The translations under genes were made by a program, and so were the position numbers. A stretch of 64,000 nt of DNA. It comes from SHLQ01 sp033344795 (GTDB lineage Bacteria; Actinomycetota; Acidimicrobiia; Acidimicrobiales; SHLQ01). The notes beneath the pieces are model-generated. The model made no database searches and was not told the origin of the DNA. It was given only the letters and a program-made list of their open reading frames with translations. Location: contig JAWPMS010000001.1 of the NCBI GenBank assembly GCA_033344795.1, forward strand, positions 4,402,001 through 4,466,000, read 5' to 3'. Of the stretch, positions 17,847 through 25,579 are shown one piece after another. Every line of letters starts with the position of its first letter. Within the stretch, counting starts at the first letter, position 1.

Positions 17847-18566
17847 ATGATTGACCACGAAGACCTCGACCCCCACCTCGAATCGGGTATCGGCACCCTC
17901 AACGAGGGTTCCCTGCACGCTGCACTCAAGAGGCTCTATGCGCGTGCGGGCGACTCGTTCGAGGTCCCACGTAGTGGTTTCGTGATCGACATCGTCCGCG
18001 ACGAGGACCTCCCCACCGAACAGCTCATCGAGATCCAGACGGGATCGTTCGGTGCCCTCGGCAACAAGTTCGACCGACTCCTCGAAGATCACCAGATCCT
18101 TGTTGTGCACCCCATTGCGGTCTCGACCATTCTCGAACGCGCCGATCGAAGTGGCCGCCGCTCACCGAAACGAGGGTCGATCTACGAACTCCTCGATCAG
18201 CTCGTGAGCTTGCCCACCATGCTGGACCACCCGAACCTCGAACTCGATGTCGTGTTGCACACCGAGGTCAAGAAACAGATTCACGACCCATCGCTCCGAC
18301 GACGTCGAGGCGGCTGGCGAACCGTCGATCGGCACCTCGTCGACATCGTGGAGACTCGACGCTTTCGCACGATCGATGACGTCGCCGCTCTCGCGCCGTC
18401 TGACCTTCCGCCCGAGTTCACCACCGCAGACATCGCCGAACGCAGCGACATGAGCCGTGAGGCGGCACAGAAGCTCTGCTATTGCCTCCGAGCCGCTGGT
18501 GTGTACGACGTGATCAACCGCACGAAGGCCGGCCACGTGCACGTCGACACCCGAAGAGGGGTCTGA
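17847..18566 (+). CDS. Conserved protein with nuclease-like core and winged-helix C-terminus
   Basis: A 239-residue soluble protein, divergent from dnaG. The N-terminal half carries HxxLDPHxESGIGTLNEGSLHAAL-type sequence, then VIDIVRDEDL and LIEIQTGSFGALGNKFDRLL. The order Asp, strand, E-x-Q followed by a helix with a basic residue looks like the PD-(D/E)XK nuclease fold, where E-x-Q variants are known (for example in CoiA-type proteins). The C-terminal 60 residues (FTTADIAERSDMSREAAQKL) look like a winged helix. I do not have a secure family name. ATG 17847 is used; GTG 17802 is a possible earlier start. The stop codon lies inside the palindrome at 18557. Confidence 0.7.
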   Translation: MIDHEDLDPHLESGIGTLNEGSLHAALKRLYARAGDSFEVPRSGFVIDIVRDEDLPTEQLIEIQTGSFGALGNKFDRLLEDHQILVVHPIAVSTILERADRSGRRSPKRGSIYELLDQLVSLPTMLDHPNLELDVVLHTEVKKQIHDPSLRRRRGGWRTVDRHLVDIVETRRFRTIDDVAALAPSDLPPEFTTADIAERSDMSREAAQKLCYCLRAAGVYDVINRTKAGHVHVDTRRGV

Positions 18567-18596
18567 CCCCTTTTTTGACAAAGGGGTCAGACCCCT
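18557..18596. repeat. Nested palindromic element, copy 1, at convergent gene ends
   Basis: AGGGGTCTGACCCC (18557-18570) and its exact complement GGGGTCAGACCCCT (18583-18596) flank TTTTTTGACAAA. Each arm is itself a palindrome (GGGGTC-N-GACCCC). The hairpin plus T-run should terminate transcription in both directions. The stop codons of both convergent genes (TGA at 18564-18566, and TAG starting within 18595-18597) are made by the element. A second copy lies at 52969-53006. Confidence 0.85.
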
Positions 18597-19590
18597 AGCC
18601 GGCGAAAAAGCCGTACTCGGTGTTGGAGAGAGCGATCTCCGCGACCTCGAGCTGTTCACCACTCGGCGATTCGATGACCGCATCAGCGAGCGTTCCCTCC
18701 ACCACGTAGGGCGATTCGGTCTCGGCAGCCGTCAGCGTTCCACCGACGACGTTCCAGACCGAGTCGATCACAGGCGTCGGTTCATCTTCCTCGATCGCGT
18801 CATCGCACCAGTTCGAGAACAGGTCGGACCCAGCATGTACTTCGGCGGACCACTCGTCGTTCGGAAACACGATCGGACTCGACAGATCGGGTCCGGCCTC
18901 GGTGTACCCCCCTGTGAAGTAGATCACGAGGGCCAGCGTCTGATCGGCGTTGCCTTTGGCGAATCCGAAACCACACCCGTGGTCGACCTGCAGACCTGCG
19001 ATTGCGGTCGCATCGACGCTGGTCGTCGCCGGCGGCGTGTTCACCTCGGGCTCCGAATCATCGATTGGCGACACGGTGACCGAAACGCCGTGTTCTTCGT
19101 CGGCGATCATCTCATCGATGTCGACCCAATAGCTGATGAGCGCACCGGTCAGTTCATCGAATTCGAGATCGAGGCGTTCGTACCCGCCACGAATGGTCGT
19201 GTCGACCTCGTCGAAGAGCGTCTCCATCGTTTGTGTCTCGGGTTCGATGAACTGTTCTTCACCGACCGAAACGGTTTCGACCGTTTGACCATCGATCACG
19301 GTGTTCTTCCACTGGATCTCCGGGCAGAAACACTGGAGGCGGGTCGTCATGACGTAGGTCGCCGGGCCGTTTTCTGCCCACTTCTGGCGGGCGTCGGCAA
19401 GGCGTTGCGCAGGGTCGGTGGCATCGGTGCCATCCCCGGGTTCGCCACCGTCGTCGTTGGGTTCGACCACCGTTGTTGGTGAGCCGGTGTCAACCACCGC
19501 CTCGCTTGCGCATGCCGTGGCGAGGGTGCAGAGGGCGAGAAGAGCCAGCAAGAACCGGAATCGAGTCTGTCGTTTTGCGTCCATGTTCAT
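18595..19590 (-). CDS. Lipoprotein, DUF6174-like
   Basis: A 331-residue exported lipoprotein: basic N-terminus, hydrophobic core (FLLALLALCTLATAC) with lipobox LATAC, then a Ser/Thr/Gly/Asp linker. Residues about 68-185 contain YVMTTRLQCFCPE and a tail with ISYWVDIDEMIADEE, which resembles the DUF6174 pattern (a Tyr-rich strand with a Cys-x-Cys). The second half (about 195-330) has two more cysteines (HGCGFGF and SNWCDD) and no family that I recognise. It follows no gene closely on its strand; the palindrome at 18557 ends it. Outer-surface location is firm; the function is unknown. Confidence 0.75.
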   Translation of the reverse strand: MNMDAKRQTRFRFLLALLALCTLATACASEAVVDTGSPTTVVEPNDDGGEPGDGTDATDPAQRLADARQKWAENGPATYVMTTRLQCFCPEIQWKNTVIDGQTVETVSVGEEQFIEPETQTMETLFDEVDTTIRGGYERLDLEFDELTGALISYWVDIDEMIADEEHGVSVTVSPIDDSEPEVNTPPATTSVDATAIAGLQVDHGCGFGFAKGNADQTLALVIYFTGGYTEAGPDLSSPIVFPNDEWSAEVHAGSDLFSNWCDDAIEEDEPTPVIDSVWNVVGGTLTAAETESPYVVEGTLADAVIESPSGEQLEVAEIALSNTEYGFFAG

Positions 19591-19640
19591 CTGACGCCCG
19601 AGCGCGTCACACGGTTCCCTCGAATTTTCGAGAGGGACGA

Positions 19641-20963
19641 TCAGCTGGGCAAACGCTCGGACAGGTAGTTGACGAGCTGATCGATCGACACGCGATCTTG
19701 CTCGCGAGTGTCTCGATTTCGCACGGTCACGGCCTTGTCCTCGAGCGTGTCGAAGTCGACGGTCACGCAGTACGGCGTACCGATCTCATCGGCACGGGCG
19801 TATCGCTTGCCGATCGACTGGGTCTCGTCGTAGTCGGTCATCCAGTGACCCTTGACCAGATCGAAGACCTCGTGTGCCGTCGGCGTAAGCGTGTCCTTCT
19901 TCGACAGCGGCAGCACGGCCACCTTGTACGGCGCGAGCCGCGGATCGAGTCGGAGCACGGTGCGAGTCTCGTCGTTGACGGTCTCCTCGTGGTACGCCGC
20001 CAGCAGGAAGGCGAAGGCGGTTCGCGTGGCACCCGCCGCTGGTTCGATGACGTGTGGGATCCACCGCTCATTGGCCTGCTGATCGAAATACTCGATCCGC
20101 TCACCGGAGTGTTTCGCGTGTTGTGTGAGGTCGTAATCGCCGCGATTGGCGACGCCCTCGAGCTCGTCCCAGCCCCACGGGAACTTGTACTCAACGTCGG
20201 CGGTACCCGTGCTGTAGTGGCTCAGCTCGTCGGCATCGTGCTCACGCATCCGAATGTCGTCGGTGGGCATTCCCAAGTCGAGATACCACGCCATTCGTTC
20301 GGCCTTCCAGTACTCGTACCACTGCTGGCTTTCGTCAGGCGGAACGAAGTACTCCATCTCCATCTGTTCGAACTCACGTGTTCGGAAGACGAAGTTTCCG
20401 GGCGTGATCTCGTTGCGGAAGCTCTTGCCGATCTGGGCAATACCAAATGGCGGCTTCTTGCGACTCGTGTTCAACACGTTCATGAAGTCGACGAACATGC
20501 CTTGTGCGGTCTCGGGTCGCAGATACACCTCGTGGCCCGAACCCTCGACGGGCCCCGCATGGGTCTTGAACATCAGATTGAACGCACGGGGTTCGGTGAA
20601 CTTGCCTTCCGCGCCGCACTCGGGACACGTGTTGGGGTCGTCGAGCTTGTCGAGCCGGTGTCGGGTGTTGCAGTTGGTGCAGTCCACCAGCGGATCGCTG
20701 AAGTTCGCAAGATGGCCAGATGCCTCCCAGACGGCTGGGGGCGACAAGATGGCGGCATCGAGGCCGACGACGTCGTGGCGCATCTGCACCATCGAGCGCC
20801 ACCATTGATCTTTGACGTTGCGAAGAAGCAGGACGCCGATTGGTCCGTAGTCGTACGTCGAACGGAAGCCGCCGTATATCTCAGCAGACTGGAAAACGAT
20901 TCCCCGTCGCTTGGACAGGTTCACGATCTTGTCGAACAGTGCAGGATCAGACGCTTCACTCAT
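19641..20963 (-). CDS. glyS: Glycyl-tRNA synthetase (alpha2 type)
   Basis: A 440-residue class II synthetase of the dimeric GlyQS/GRS1 type that charges tRNA-Gly. Visible marks are the N-terminal RRGIVFQSAEIYGG, a zinc-ribbon-like pair (CTNCNTRHR and CPECG, about 93-117), class II motif 2 around VYLRPETAQGMFV and FGIAQIGKSFRNEITPGNF, and the motif 3 region GATRTAFAFLLAAY. The anticodon-binding domain (KVAVLPLSKKD) is at the C-terminus. Length fits the family. A short inverted repeat (CCCTC-GAA/TTC-GAG) lies just past the stop at about 19616-19634. The next gene upstream is divergent. Confidence 0.96.
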   Translation of the reverse strand: MSEASDPALFDKIVNLSKRRGIVFQSAEIYGGFRSTYDYGPIGVLLLRNVKDQWWRSMVQMRHDVVGLDAAILSPPAVWEASGHLANFSDPLVDCTNCNTRHRLDKLDDPNTCPECGAEGKFTEPRAFNLMFKTHAGPVEGSGHEVYLRPETAQGMFVDFMNVLNTSRKKPPFGIAQIGKSFRNEITPGNFVFRTREFEQMEMEYFVPPDESQQWYEYWKAERMAWYLDLGMPTDDIRMREHDADELSHYSTGTADVEYKFPWGWDELEGVANRGDYDLTQHAKHSGERIEYFDQQANERWIPHVIEPAAGATRTAFAFLLAAYHEETVNDETRTVLRLDPRLAPYKVAVLPLSKKDTLTPTAHEVFDLVKGHWMTDYDETQSIGKRYARADEIGTPYCVTVDFDTLEDKAVTVRNRDTREQDRVSIDQLVNYLSERLPS

Positions 20964-21045
20964 GGCCCTTGAGGCTATCTGTTACTGCTCCGCACTCCCG
21001 GCGGAGATCCGACTGAATCGACATGGACGCACTCGGGATATTCGC

Positions 21046-21051
21046 TACTGT
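21046..21051 (+). promoter_or_regulatory. Leaderless -10 box of the DUF1707 gene
   Basis: TACTGT ends 7 nt before ATG 21059, the spacing of leaderless transcripts. It argues for 21059 rather than the in-frame ATG at 21023, which has no ribosome site. Confidence 0.45.
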
Positions 21052-21058
21052 TGCGCCG

Positions 21059-21673
21059 ATGAACGACGCACCGCTTCCAATGCCAGATGCCGACGGGTCT
21101 GCGAGTGACGCCGAGCGCCAGCTGACGGTTGAGCTGGTCCAACGCGCCATGGCGAACGATGCAATCACCTTCGATGAACTCGATGAGCGATTCGCTGCGA
21201 TCTACCAAGCCGAGAGTCGGGCCGACCTCGCCAAGGTTGTCGCTGATCTCCCGCAGCCGCCAGCCCCGCGACCACCAGCTCGCGGCCACCTCCTTCCGAG
21301 TTCGAGTTTCAGCATCTTCGGCGACCTCAAGCTTGGCGGATGGGTGTCCGTGGAGAACGACCTGCAATACAGCGCCATCTTTGGCGACATCGTGATCGAC
21401 CTCTCCTCTGCCGAGCTTCCCGACGAGGTTCGAATCACCACAACGTCGCTCTTCGGTGACACGACGGTGATCCTGCCTGATGGTGTGCGGGCCAGCGTCG
21501 AGTCGATGGTTCTTCTCGGCGATCGCAAGACCGACCTCGCTCCTGCGTGGAACGGCTCGCCGACCGTGCGAATCGAGGCCAGAAAGGTCTTCGGAGATGT
21601 GAAGGTGTATTCGCTCTCGCGAGTTCCCGACGGGCCCTTTCGCAAACTGTGGAAGGCACTTCGCTCGGGCTAG
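21059..21673 (+). CDS. DUF1707 protein with LiaF-like C-terminal domain
   Basis: A 204-residue protein. Residues about 13-62 are a DUF1707 (SHOCT-like) helical domain (ASDAERQLTVELVQRAMAN, then ITFDELDERFAAIYQAESRAD). The rest is a beta-solenoid-like domain with repeated IFGD/LFGD turns (SIFGDLKLG, AIFGDIVIDL, SLFGDTTVIL, VFGDVKVYS), as in the C-terminal domain of LiaF and other cell-wall-stress proteins. No membrane segment is present, so it is probably cytosolic or membrane-peripheral. It converges with the NYN gene; their stop codons share CTAG. Confidence 0.82.
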   Translation: MNDAPLPMPDADGSASDAERQLTVELVQRAMANDAITFDELDERFAAIYQAESRADLAKVVADLPQPPAPRPPARGHLLPSSSFSIFGDLKLGGWVSVENDLQYSAIFGDIVIDLSSAELPDEVRITTTSLFGDTTVILPDGVRASVESMVLLGDRKTDLAPAWNGSPTVRIEARKVFGDVKVYSLSRVPDGPFRKLWKALRSG

Positions 21674-22341
21674 AGCCTGGAGAGAAACTCCGCGACCTCG
21701 GCCTCATCGAGCACCGACCGGTAGTCGAAGTGGTCTCGAGCCTTCTCGACCATGGCCTCGTCGATTTCGTGCTGGGCGTCGTATGTCGGTAGCTGACCCT
21801 CGTCGCCTCGACGTTCCGAGACATAGGCGACCTCGACGCGAACACAATCGAGGTCACAGTGTTCATGAATCTCGGCTGCGATCTCCATGAGATCGCGATC
21901 GCGCGACACGATGATCACGACGTCACACTCATCGGTGAGAGCCGCCGCCACGGCATCCAAAGCGAGCGCTACATCGATGCCCTTCTCACGGGCGCTTCGA
22001 TACCGCTTGACGCGAGCCTTGTGGCGGTCCCCGGCATCGTCTTCCCATGGCGGAGGCAGGTCGTCATCGTCGACTCGCCACTCCCAGTGGTACCGCAGCG
22101 TTCGTTCCGTGACCTCGACGCCGGTCTGACGGATCAGGTCGTGACGCCGCCTCACGAGCTCGAACATCGACCGGTTCTCGTCGGCATCGTGAATGCCCGA
22201 GTAGTAGTGCGTCTCGAGCAGCTGTCGATCGCCAGCAAGTTCTCTGGCAAGGAGCAAGGGATGCAATCGACCCCGGAACATGCGGTTCACCCCCTTGAAG
22301 AGGTTCTGCCCATCGATGAATACGTGTACTCGTTCAACCAC
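21670..22341 (-). CDS. NYN-domain protein (PIN-like RNase fold)
   Basis: A 223-residue protein with the NYN fold (LabA/DUF88-like). The acidic residues expected at the metal site are visible: the Asp of VHVFIDGQNLFKG, the Asp of KGIDVALALDA and the Asp pair of VIIVSRDRDLMEIA. The family consists of metal-dependent RNases or RNA-processing proteins. GTG 22341 starts it, in front of the PadR operator on the other strand, so its promoter and the padR promoter may share the region. The substrate cannot be told. Confidence 0.85.
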   Translation of the reverse strand: MVERVHVFIDGQNLFKGVNRMFRGRLHPLLLARELAGDRQLLETHYYSGIHDADENRSMFELVRRRHDLIRQTGVEVTERTLRYHWEWRVDDDDLPPPWEDDAGDRHKARVKRYRSAREKGIDVALALDAVAAALTDECDVVIIVSRDRDLMEIAAEIHEHCDLDCVRVEVAYVSERRGDEGQLPTYDAQHEIDEAMVEKARDHFDYRSVLDEAEVAEFLSRL

Positions 22342-22367
22342 GGCGACACCGTAGTCGGATTGCGAAG

Positions 22368-22407
22368 CCTAGATGTTCTAGGTAAGCTGATACCTAGAAC
22401 ATCTAGG
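22368..22407. promoter_or_regulatory. Strong palindromic operator for the PadR regulator
   Basis: CCTAGATGTTCTAGGTA (22368-22384) and its perfect 17-nt complement TACCTAGAACATCTAGG (22391-22407) are separated by AGCTGA. It ends 7 nt before the padR start codon and overlaps the likely promoter (TTGCGA at 22360, weak -10 TAAGCT at 22383). Size, symmetry and position fit autoregulation by a PadR dimer. Confidence 0.85.
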
Positions 22408-22414
22408 GAGAGAT

Positions 22415-22762
22415 ATGCGAGTACCCAAGGATCTCATGGCCGCATCGGCGACACCTCTTGTGTTGAGCCTGCTTCACCGTGAGGACAGTTATGGCTACGA
22501 GCTGATTCGGAACATTCGAACACTGTCGAACGGCGAGCTCGAGTGGCAGGAGGGAATGCTGTATCCGCTCCTGCACCGGCTCGAACAGAACGGAATGATC
22601 GAGAGCTACGAAGGCACGGCGGACAATGGAAGAAAACGAAAGTATTACCGGCTCCTTCCTAAAGGTCTCAAAGACCTCGCCGAGCAGCGGCGTAGTTTCG
22701 AGCGGATCTCAGGCCTTCTCGATCAAGTCACCACGTTCAACCCAGGAGTGTCACATGCGTGA
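22415..22762 (+). CDS. PadR-family transcriptional regulator
   Basis: A 115-residue PadR winged-helix regulator. The sequence shows the family pattern HREDSYGYELIRNI, ELEWQEGMLYPLLHRLEQNG, and the wing GRKRKYYRL, with a short C-terminal dimerisation helix (PadR-s2 type). GGGAGA lies 5 nt before the ATG. A perfect 17-bp-arm palindrome sits directly upstream and is the probable operator. The stop overlaps the start of the next gene by 8 nt, so PadR and a membrane HAAS-type protein form one operon, a common pairing in which PadR represses the membrane protein until a ligand or stress relieves it. Confidence 0.93.
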   Translation: MRVPKDLMAASATPLVLSLLHREDSYGYELIRNIRTLSNGELEWQEGMLYPLLHRLEQNGMIESYEGTADNGRKRKYYRLLPKGLKDLAEQRRSFERISGLLDQVTTFNPGVSHA

Positions 22763-23210
22763 TATGGACCAACTGATCGACGACTGGTGCACGAGGGCTG
22801 TGGCGTCGCACCCCGAACTCGAAGCACACATCGACGAGCTCGCAGATCACCTCGGCTGCGTCGCCGCGAAATACACCGCATCGGGATTCGACCGAAGTGA
22901 ATCGTTCTCGCGGGCGCTCGAGGAATTGGGCGATGTCGATCAGCTCGCAAACCAATTCCGATCGGCCGCACGCCAATCACAACTCGCGAGAAACGTTCGA
23001 TGCCTCGCCCGCACAAGGCGAGCTGAATTGGCCGTCTCGGTCGCATGGATCGTGATGTCGCTCGGTTGGGCGGCGGCGATGATCGGCATCGAGGACAGCC
23101 TCAACTGGATGCTCGCCGGATGGATCCTCACTACGTTCGGACCCCTCAGCGCTATCGGTATTTGGCTCGCCAGGAGAGAAGAGGATGCGAACAACGTCGC
23201 CGACGCATAG
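22755..23210 (+). CDS. Membrane protein with HAAS-type N-terminal domain
   Basis: A 151-residue protein. The N-terminal part (about 5-70: EAHIDELADHLGC, ALEELGDVDQLANQF) is the helical HAAS/permease-prefix domain found next to PadR regulators. Two membrane segments follow (about 96-115 and 119-139). AGGAGT 6 nt before ATG 22755 fixes the start, within the end of padR. The family is thought to pass membrane signals to the neighbouring regulator or transporter. No transporter lies in this operon, which is unusual and leaves the output open. Confidence 0.8.
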   Translation: MRDMDQLIDDWCTRAVASHPELEAHIDELADHLGCVAAKYTASGFDRSESFSRALEELGDVDQLANQFRSAARQSQLARNVRCLARTRRAELAVSVAWIVMSLGWAAAMIGIEDSLNWMLAGWILTTFGPLSAIGIWLARREEDANNVADA

Positions 23211-23249
23211 ACGTTGCCTGTAGACATTCTCGTAGGCACGTCTGCCGCA

Positions 23250-23255
23250 TACGAT
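23250..23255 (+). promoter_or_regulatory. Leaderless -10 box of the MOSC gene
   Basis: TACGAT ends 6 nt before ATG 23262. No ribosome-binding sequence precedes that ATG, which agrees with a leaderless transcript. Confidence 0.4.
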
Positions 23256-23261
23256 GCCCGT

Positions 23262-23843
23262 ATGAACGCCGCTGCAAGTCCTGCCGATCAGACCGCGACG
23301 GTGCTGGCCGTCCATCGAGCTCTGGAGTATCAGTTCTCGAAGGACACGACGGAGACGATCAGGTTGTTGGCTGGTCTCGGCGTCGAAGGTGATGCCCACC
23401 TCGGCGCGACGGTGCAACATCGCAGCCGCATCGCGAAAGATCCGAACCAACCAAACCTTCGCCAGGTTCATCTGGTCATGTCCGAGCTACTCGACGAGGT
23501 CCGAGCGACCGGCGCCGAGCTACGCGACGGCCAGCTCGGCGAGAACATCACCACCACAGGTGTCGATCTGATCGGGTTGCCCGTCGGTTCGGTCTTGCGG
23601 ATCGGCGACGACGCACTGGTTGCGCTCACCGGACTGCGGAACCCATGCAAGCAGATCGCCGATGTGGGGTCTGGCGTGTTGAAAATGATGTTCGTCGACG
23701 GCGAGCAATATGGAAGACCTGGTGAACAGGTGGGGCGCACCGGCGTGATGGGCGTGGTTCTCGCAGGTGGCGACGTCCGCTCCGGGGACTCGATCGAAAT
23801 CCGCTATCCCGCTGGCCCACACACCCCTATGCAGAAGGTCTAG
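23262..23843 (+). CDS. MOSC-domain protein
   Basis: A 193-residue soluble protein with the MOSC beta-barrel: LGVEGDAHLG near residue 40, QVHLVMSELLDEV, LGENITTTGVDL, and the conserved Cys in LTGLRNPCKQI (about residue 130). In the family (YiiM, MOCOS C-terminus, mARC) this Cys binds the molybdenum cofactor or carries sulfur. The length matches stand-alone YiiM-like proteins. The start ATG 23262 is preferred over a TTG at 23214. It converges with the sensor kinase gene and the two stops share CTAG. Confidence 0.88.
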   Translation: MNAAASPADQTATVLAVHRALEYQFSKDTTETIRLLAGLGVEGDAHLGATVQHRSRIAKDPNQPNLRQVHLVMSELLDEVRATGAELRDGQLGENITTTGVDLIGLPVGSVLRIGDDALVALTGLRNPCKQIADVGSGVLKMMFVDGEQYGRPGEQVGRTGVMGVVLAGGDVRSGDSIEIRYPAGPHTPMQKV

Positions 23844-24895
23844 CCCTGACCGGAGCTGAAGAAGATCGTGAACCGGGTTCCCGGTCGATCGGGGCCGAGG
23901 GGTGATGTCACCTCGATACTTCCATTCGCTTCGGCAACCTGCTTGACGAGCGCGAGACCGATCCCGGCTCCCCCACCATCAGGGCCCTGGAAGTAGCGGT
24001 CGAAGATTGCCTCACGTTGGTCGCTCGCGATACCTGGCCCATGGTCGGTGACGCTGATGCTCGGAACGTCGGCAACCACGTCGATCTCGACCGGAACACC
24101 TGGGGGCGAATAGCGGGCGGCATTCTCGACGAGGTTCACCAACGCACGCTGGACACTCGGGCCATCGATTCCCAAGTGCAGCTCTTTGGGACCACGGACG
24201 ATGATTGGAATCGCGGGATTGACGGCACGGTGCTGGTCGACCACCCGGGCCACGATCTCCACCAGGTCGTTGTCAACCTGCTGAGCTCGCCTCGAGCGAT
24301 CCCGCGCGTCGACGAGCAAGTCATCGATCGTCATCTGCAAGCGTGCGATGAGGGCCTCGTTGCGCTGGGCACTTTCGAGATAATCCTCGGGCGATGGATC
24401 CGCTTTCGACAAGATGATCTCGTTGTTCACCGCGAGGGCAGCGAGCGGCGTTCGCAATTCGTGGCTTGCGTCCTCGATCAGCTGCTGTTGCGTGGTCGAC
24501 GCGTGCGACAGGCGGTGCAACATGCCGTCAAAACTGTCTGCGAGAGCCTGGACCTCAACCGTTCCGCCGTCGAGATCGATTCGGCGATCGAGAGAACCCG
24601 CCTGGATCTCGTTCGCCACGGCGGTGATCTTCGCCATCGGACGAACGGCGCGACCGGCCCACACCCAAACGACCACGCAGCCGACCGCAGAGACGAGAAC
24701 GGCTCCGAGAATGATCTCCCTAGGAATCGCCGTCGACTCCTGTGCTACAACCATCTCCCGACCATCATCCGCCACCGAGATCTCTTCGCTGGAGATCGTC
24801 GCCGCCACGATGACAAACAGCGTGAGGACCGGAAGCACCACAGCGATGAAGCCGAGAAGCAACAGCTGCCGTCTGAGCGACTTGGGTCCTCTCAC
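23840..24895 (-). CDS. Sensor histidine kinase of the ABC-transporter operon
   Basis: A 351-residue membrane kinase. Two membrane helices (about 9-33 and 61-82) flank a short outer loop of about 28 residues; HAMP occupies about 83-130; the H-box is EDASHELRTP with H145 as the phosphorylated residue. The ATP-binding domain shows N (NLVENAARYS), G1 (DHGPGI) and G2 (GAGIGLALVK) boxes. The short outer loop resembles kinases that sense through a partner membrane protein, here possibly the FtsX-type permease of the same operon. It overlaps the response regulator by 4 nt. Confidence 0.93.
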   Translation of the reverse strand: MRGPKSLRRQLLLLGFIAVVLPVLTLFVIVAATISSEEISVADDGREMVVAQESTAIPREIILGAVLVSAVGCVVVWVWAGRAVRPMAKITAVANEIQAGSLDRRIDLDGGTVEVQALADSFDGMLHRLSHASTTQQQLIEDASHELRTPLAALAVNNEIILSKADPSPEDYLESAQRNEALIARLQMTIDDLLVDARDRSRRAQQVDNDLVEIVARVVDQHRAVNPAIPIIVRGPKELHLGIDGPSVQRALVNLVENAARYSPPGVPVEIDVVADVPSISVTDHGPGIASDQREAIFDRYFQGPDGGGAGIGLALVKQVAEANGSIEVTSPLGPDRPGTRFTIFFSSGQG

Positions 24896-25578
24896 TGTGG
24901 CTCTCCCAATCGATACCCAACCCCTTTGATCGTGTGGATTACCGCCGGGTCGCCCAGTTTCTTTCTCAACCGGCTCAGGATGACTCGGACGCTGCCGGAG
25001 AAGGCATCGGTGTTCGCATCCCAGCAGTGCTCGAGGAGCTCCTCGCTGGAAATGACCTCGCCCATACGCAGAGCAAAATATCGTAGGACGGCGAACTCTC
25101 GGCCGGTGAGGTCGAGAGCCCGGCCGCCCCGGGAAGCGGCGTGGGCGACGACATCCACCGAGAGGTCGCCAATCACAAGGGGTCCGGCGGGCTGATCGCT
25201 TCGTCGAGAAAGCGCGCGGATGCGAGCTGCGAGCTCGGCCATCTTGATCGGCTTGATCAGGTAGTCGTCCGCGCCGGCATCGAGACCGGCAACCCGATCA
25301 GCAACGTCATCTCGGGCGGTCAAGATGAGAACCCGATCGGGCCGCGTGACGAGCACGTCTTGTTCGTCCGCAGGAGTTCGAAGCTGCCGGCACAGCTGCA
25401 GGCCGTCACCGTCGGGCAGTCCGAGGTCGAGACAGACGATGTCGTACTTTGTCACCAGTAACAGCTCGATCGCCTCGGCAACGGTGGTGGCGTGGTCGAC
25501 AGCAAGGTGCTCTTGCCGCAGCCCGAGAAGAACCACCTCGCCAAGTTGAGCATCGTCTTCGACAAGTAGGACTCGCAT
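24892..25578 (-). CDS. OmpR/PhoB-family response regulator
   Basis: A 228-residue regulator. The receiver domain (about 1-115) has the acidic pair ED (8-9), the phosphorylation site D51 (VCLDLGLPDGDG) and the switch Lys of LIKPIK. The winged-helix output domain (about 130-225) contains GREFAVLRYFALRMGE and VRVILSRLRKKLG, followed by IHTIKGVGYRLG. It lies between the permease (1-nt gap) and its kinase (4-nt overlap). A direct repeat of GTTnAC with an 11-nt period upstream of the operon is its probable site. Confidence 0.95.
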   Translation of the reverse strand: MRVLLVEDDAQLGEVVLLGLRQEHLAVDHATTVAEAIELLLVTKYDIVCLDLGLPDGDGLQLCRQLRTPADEQDVLVTRPDRVLILTARDDVADRVAGLDAGADDYLIKPIKMAELAARIRALSRRSDQPAGPLVIGDLSVDVVAHAASRGGRALDLTGREFAVLRYFALRMGEVISSEELLEHCWDANTDAFSGSVRVILSRLRKKLGDPAVIHTIKGVGYRLGEPQ

Positions 25579-25579
25579 C

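Noticed and set aside
19473..20972. A 499-codon plus-strand frame
   Set aside because: It is antisense to glyS and part of the lipoprotein gene.
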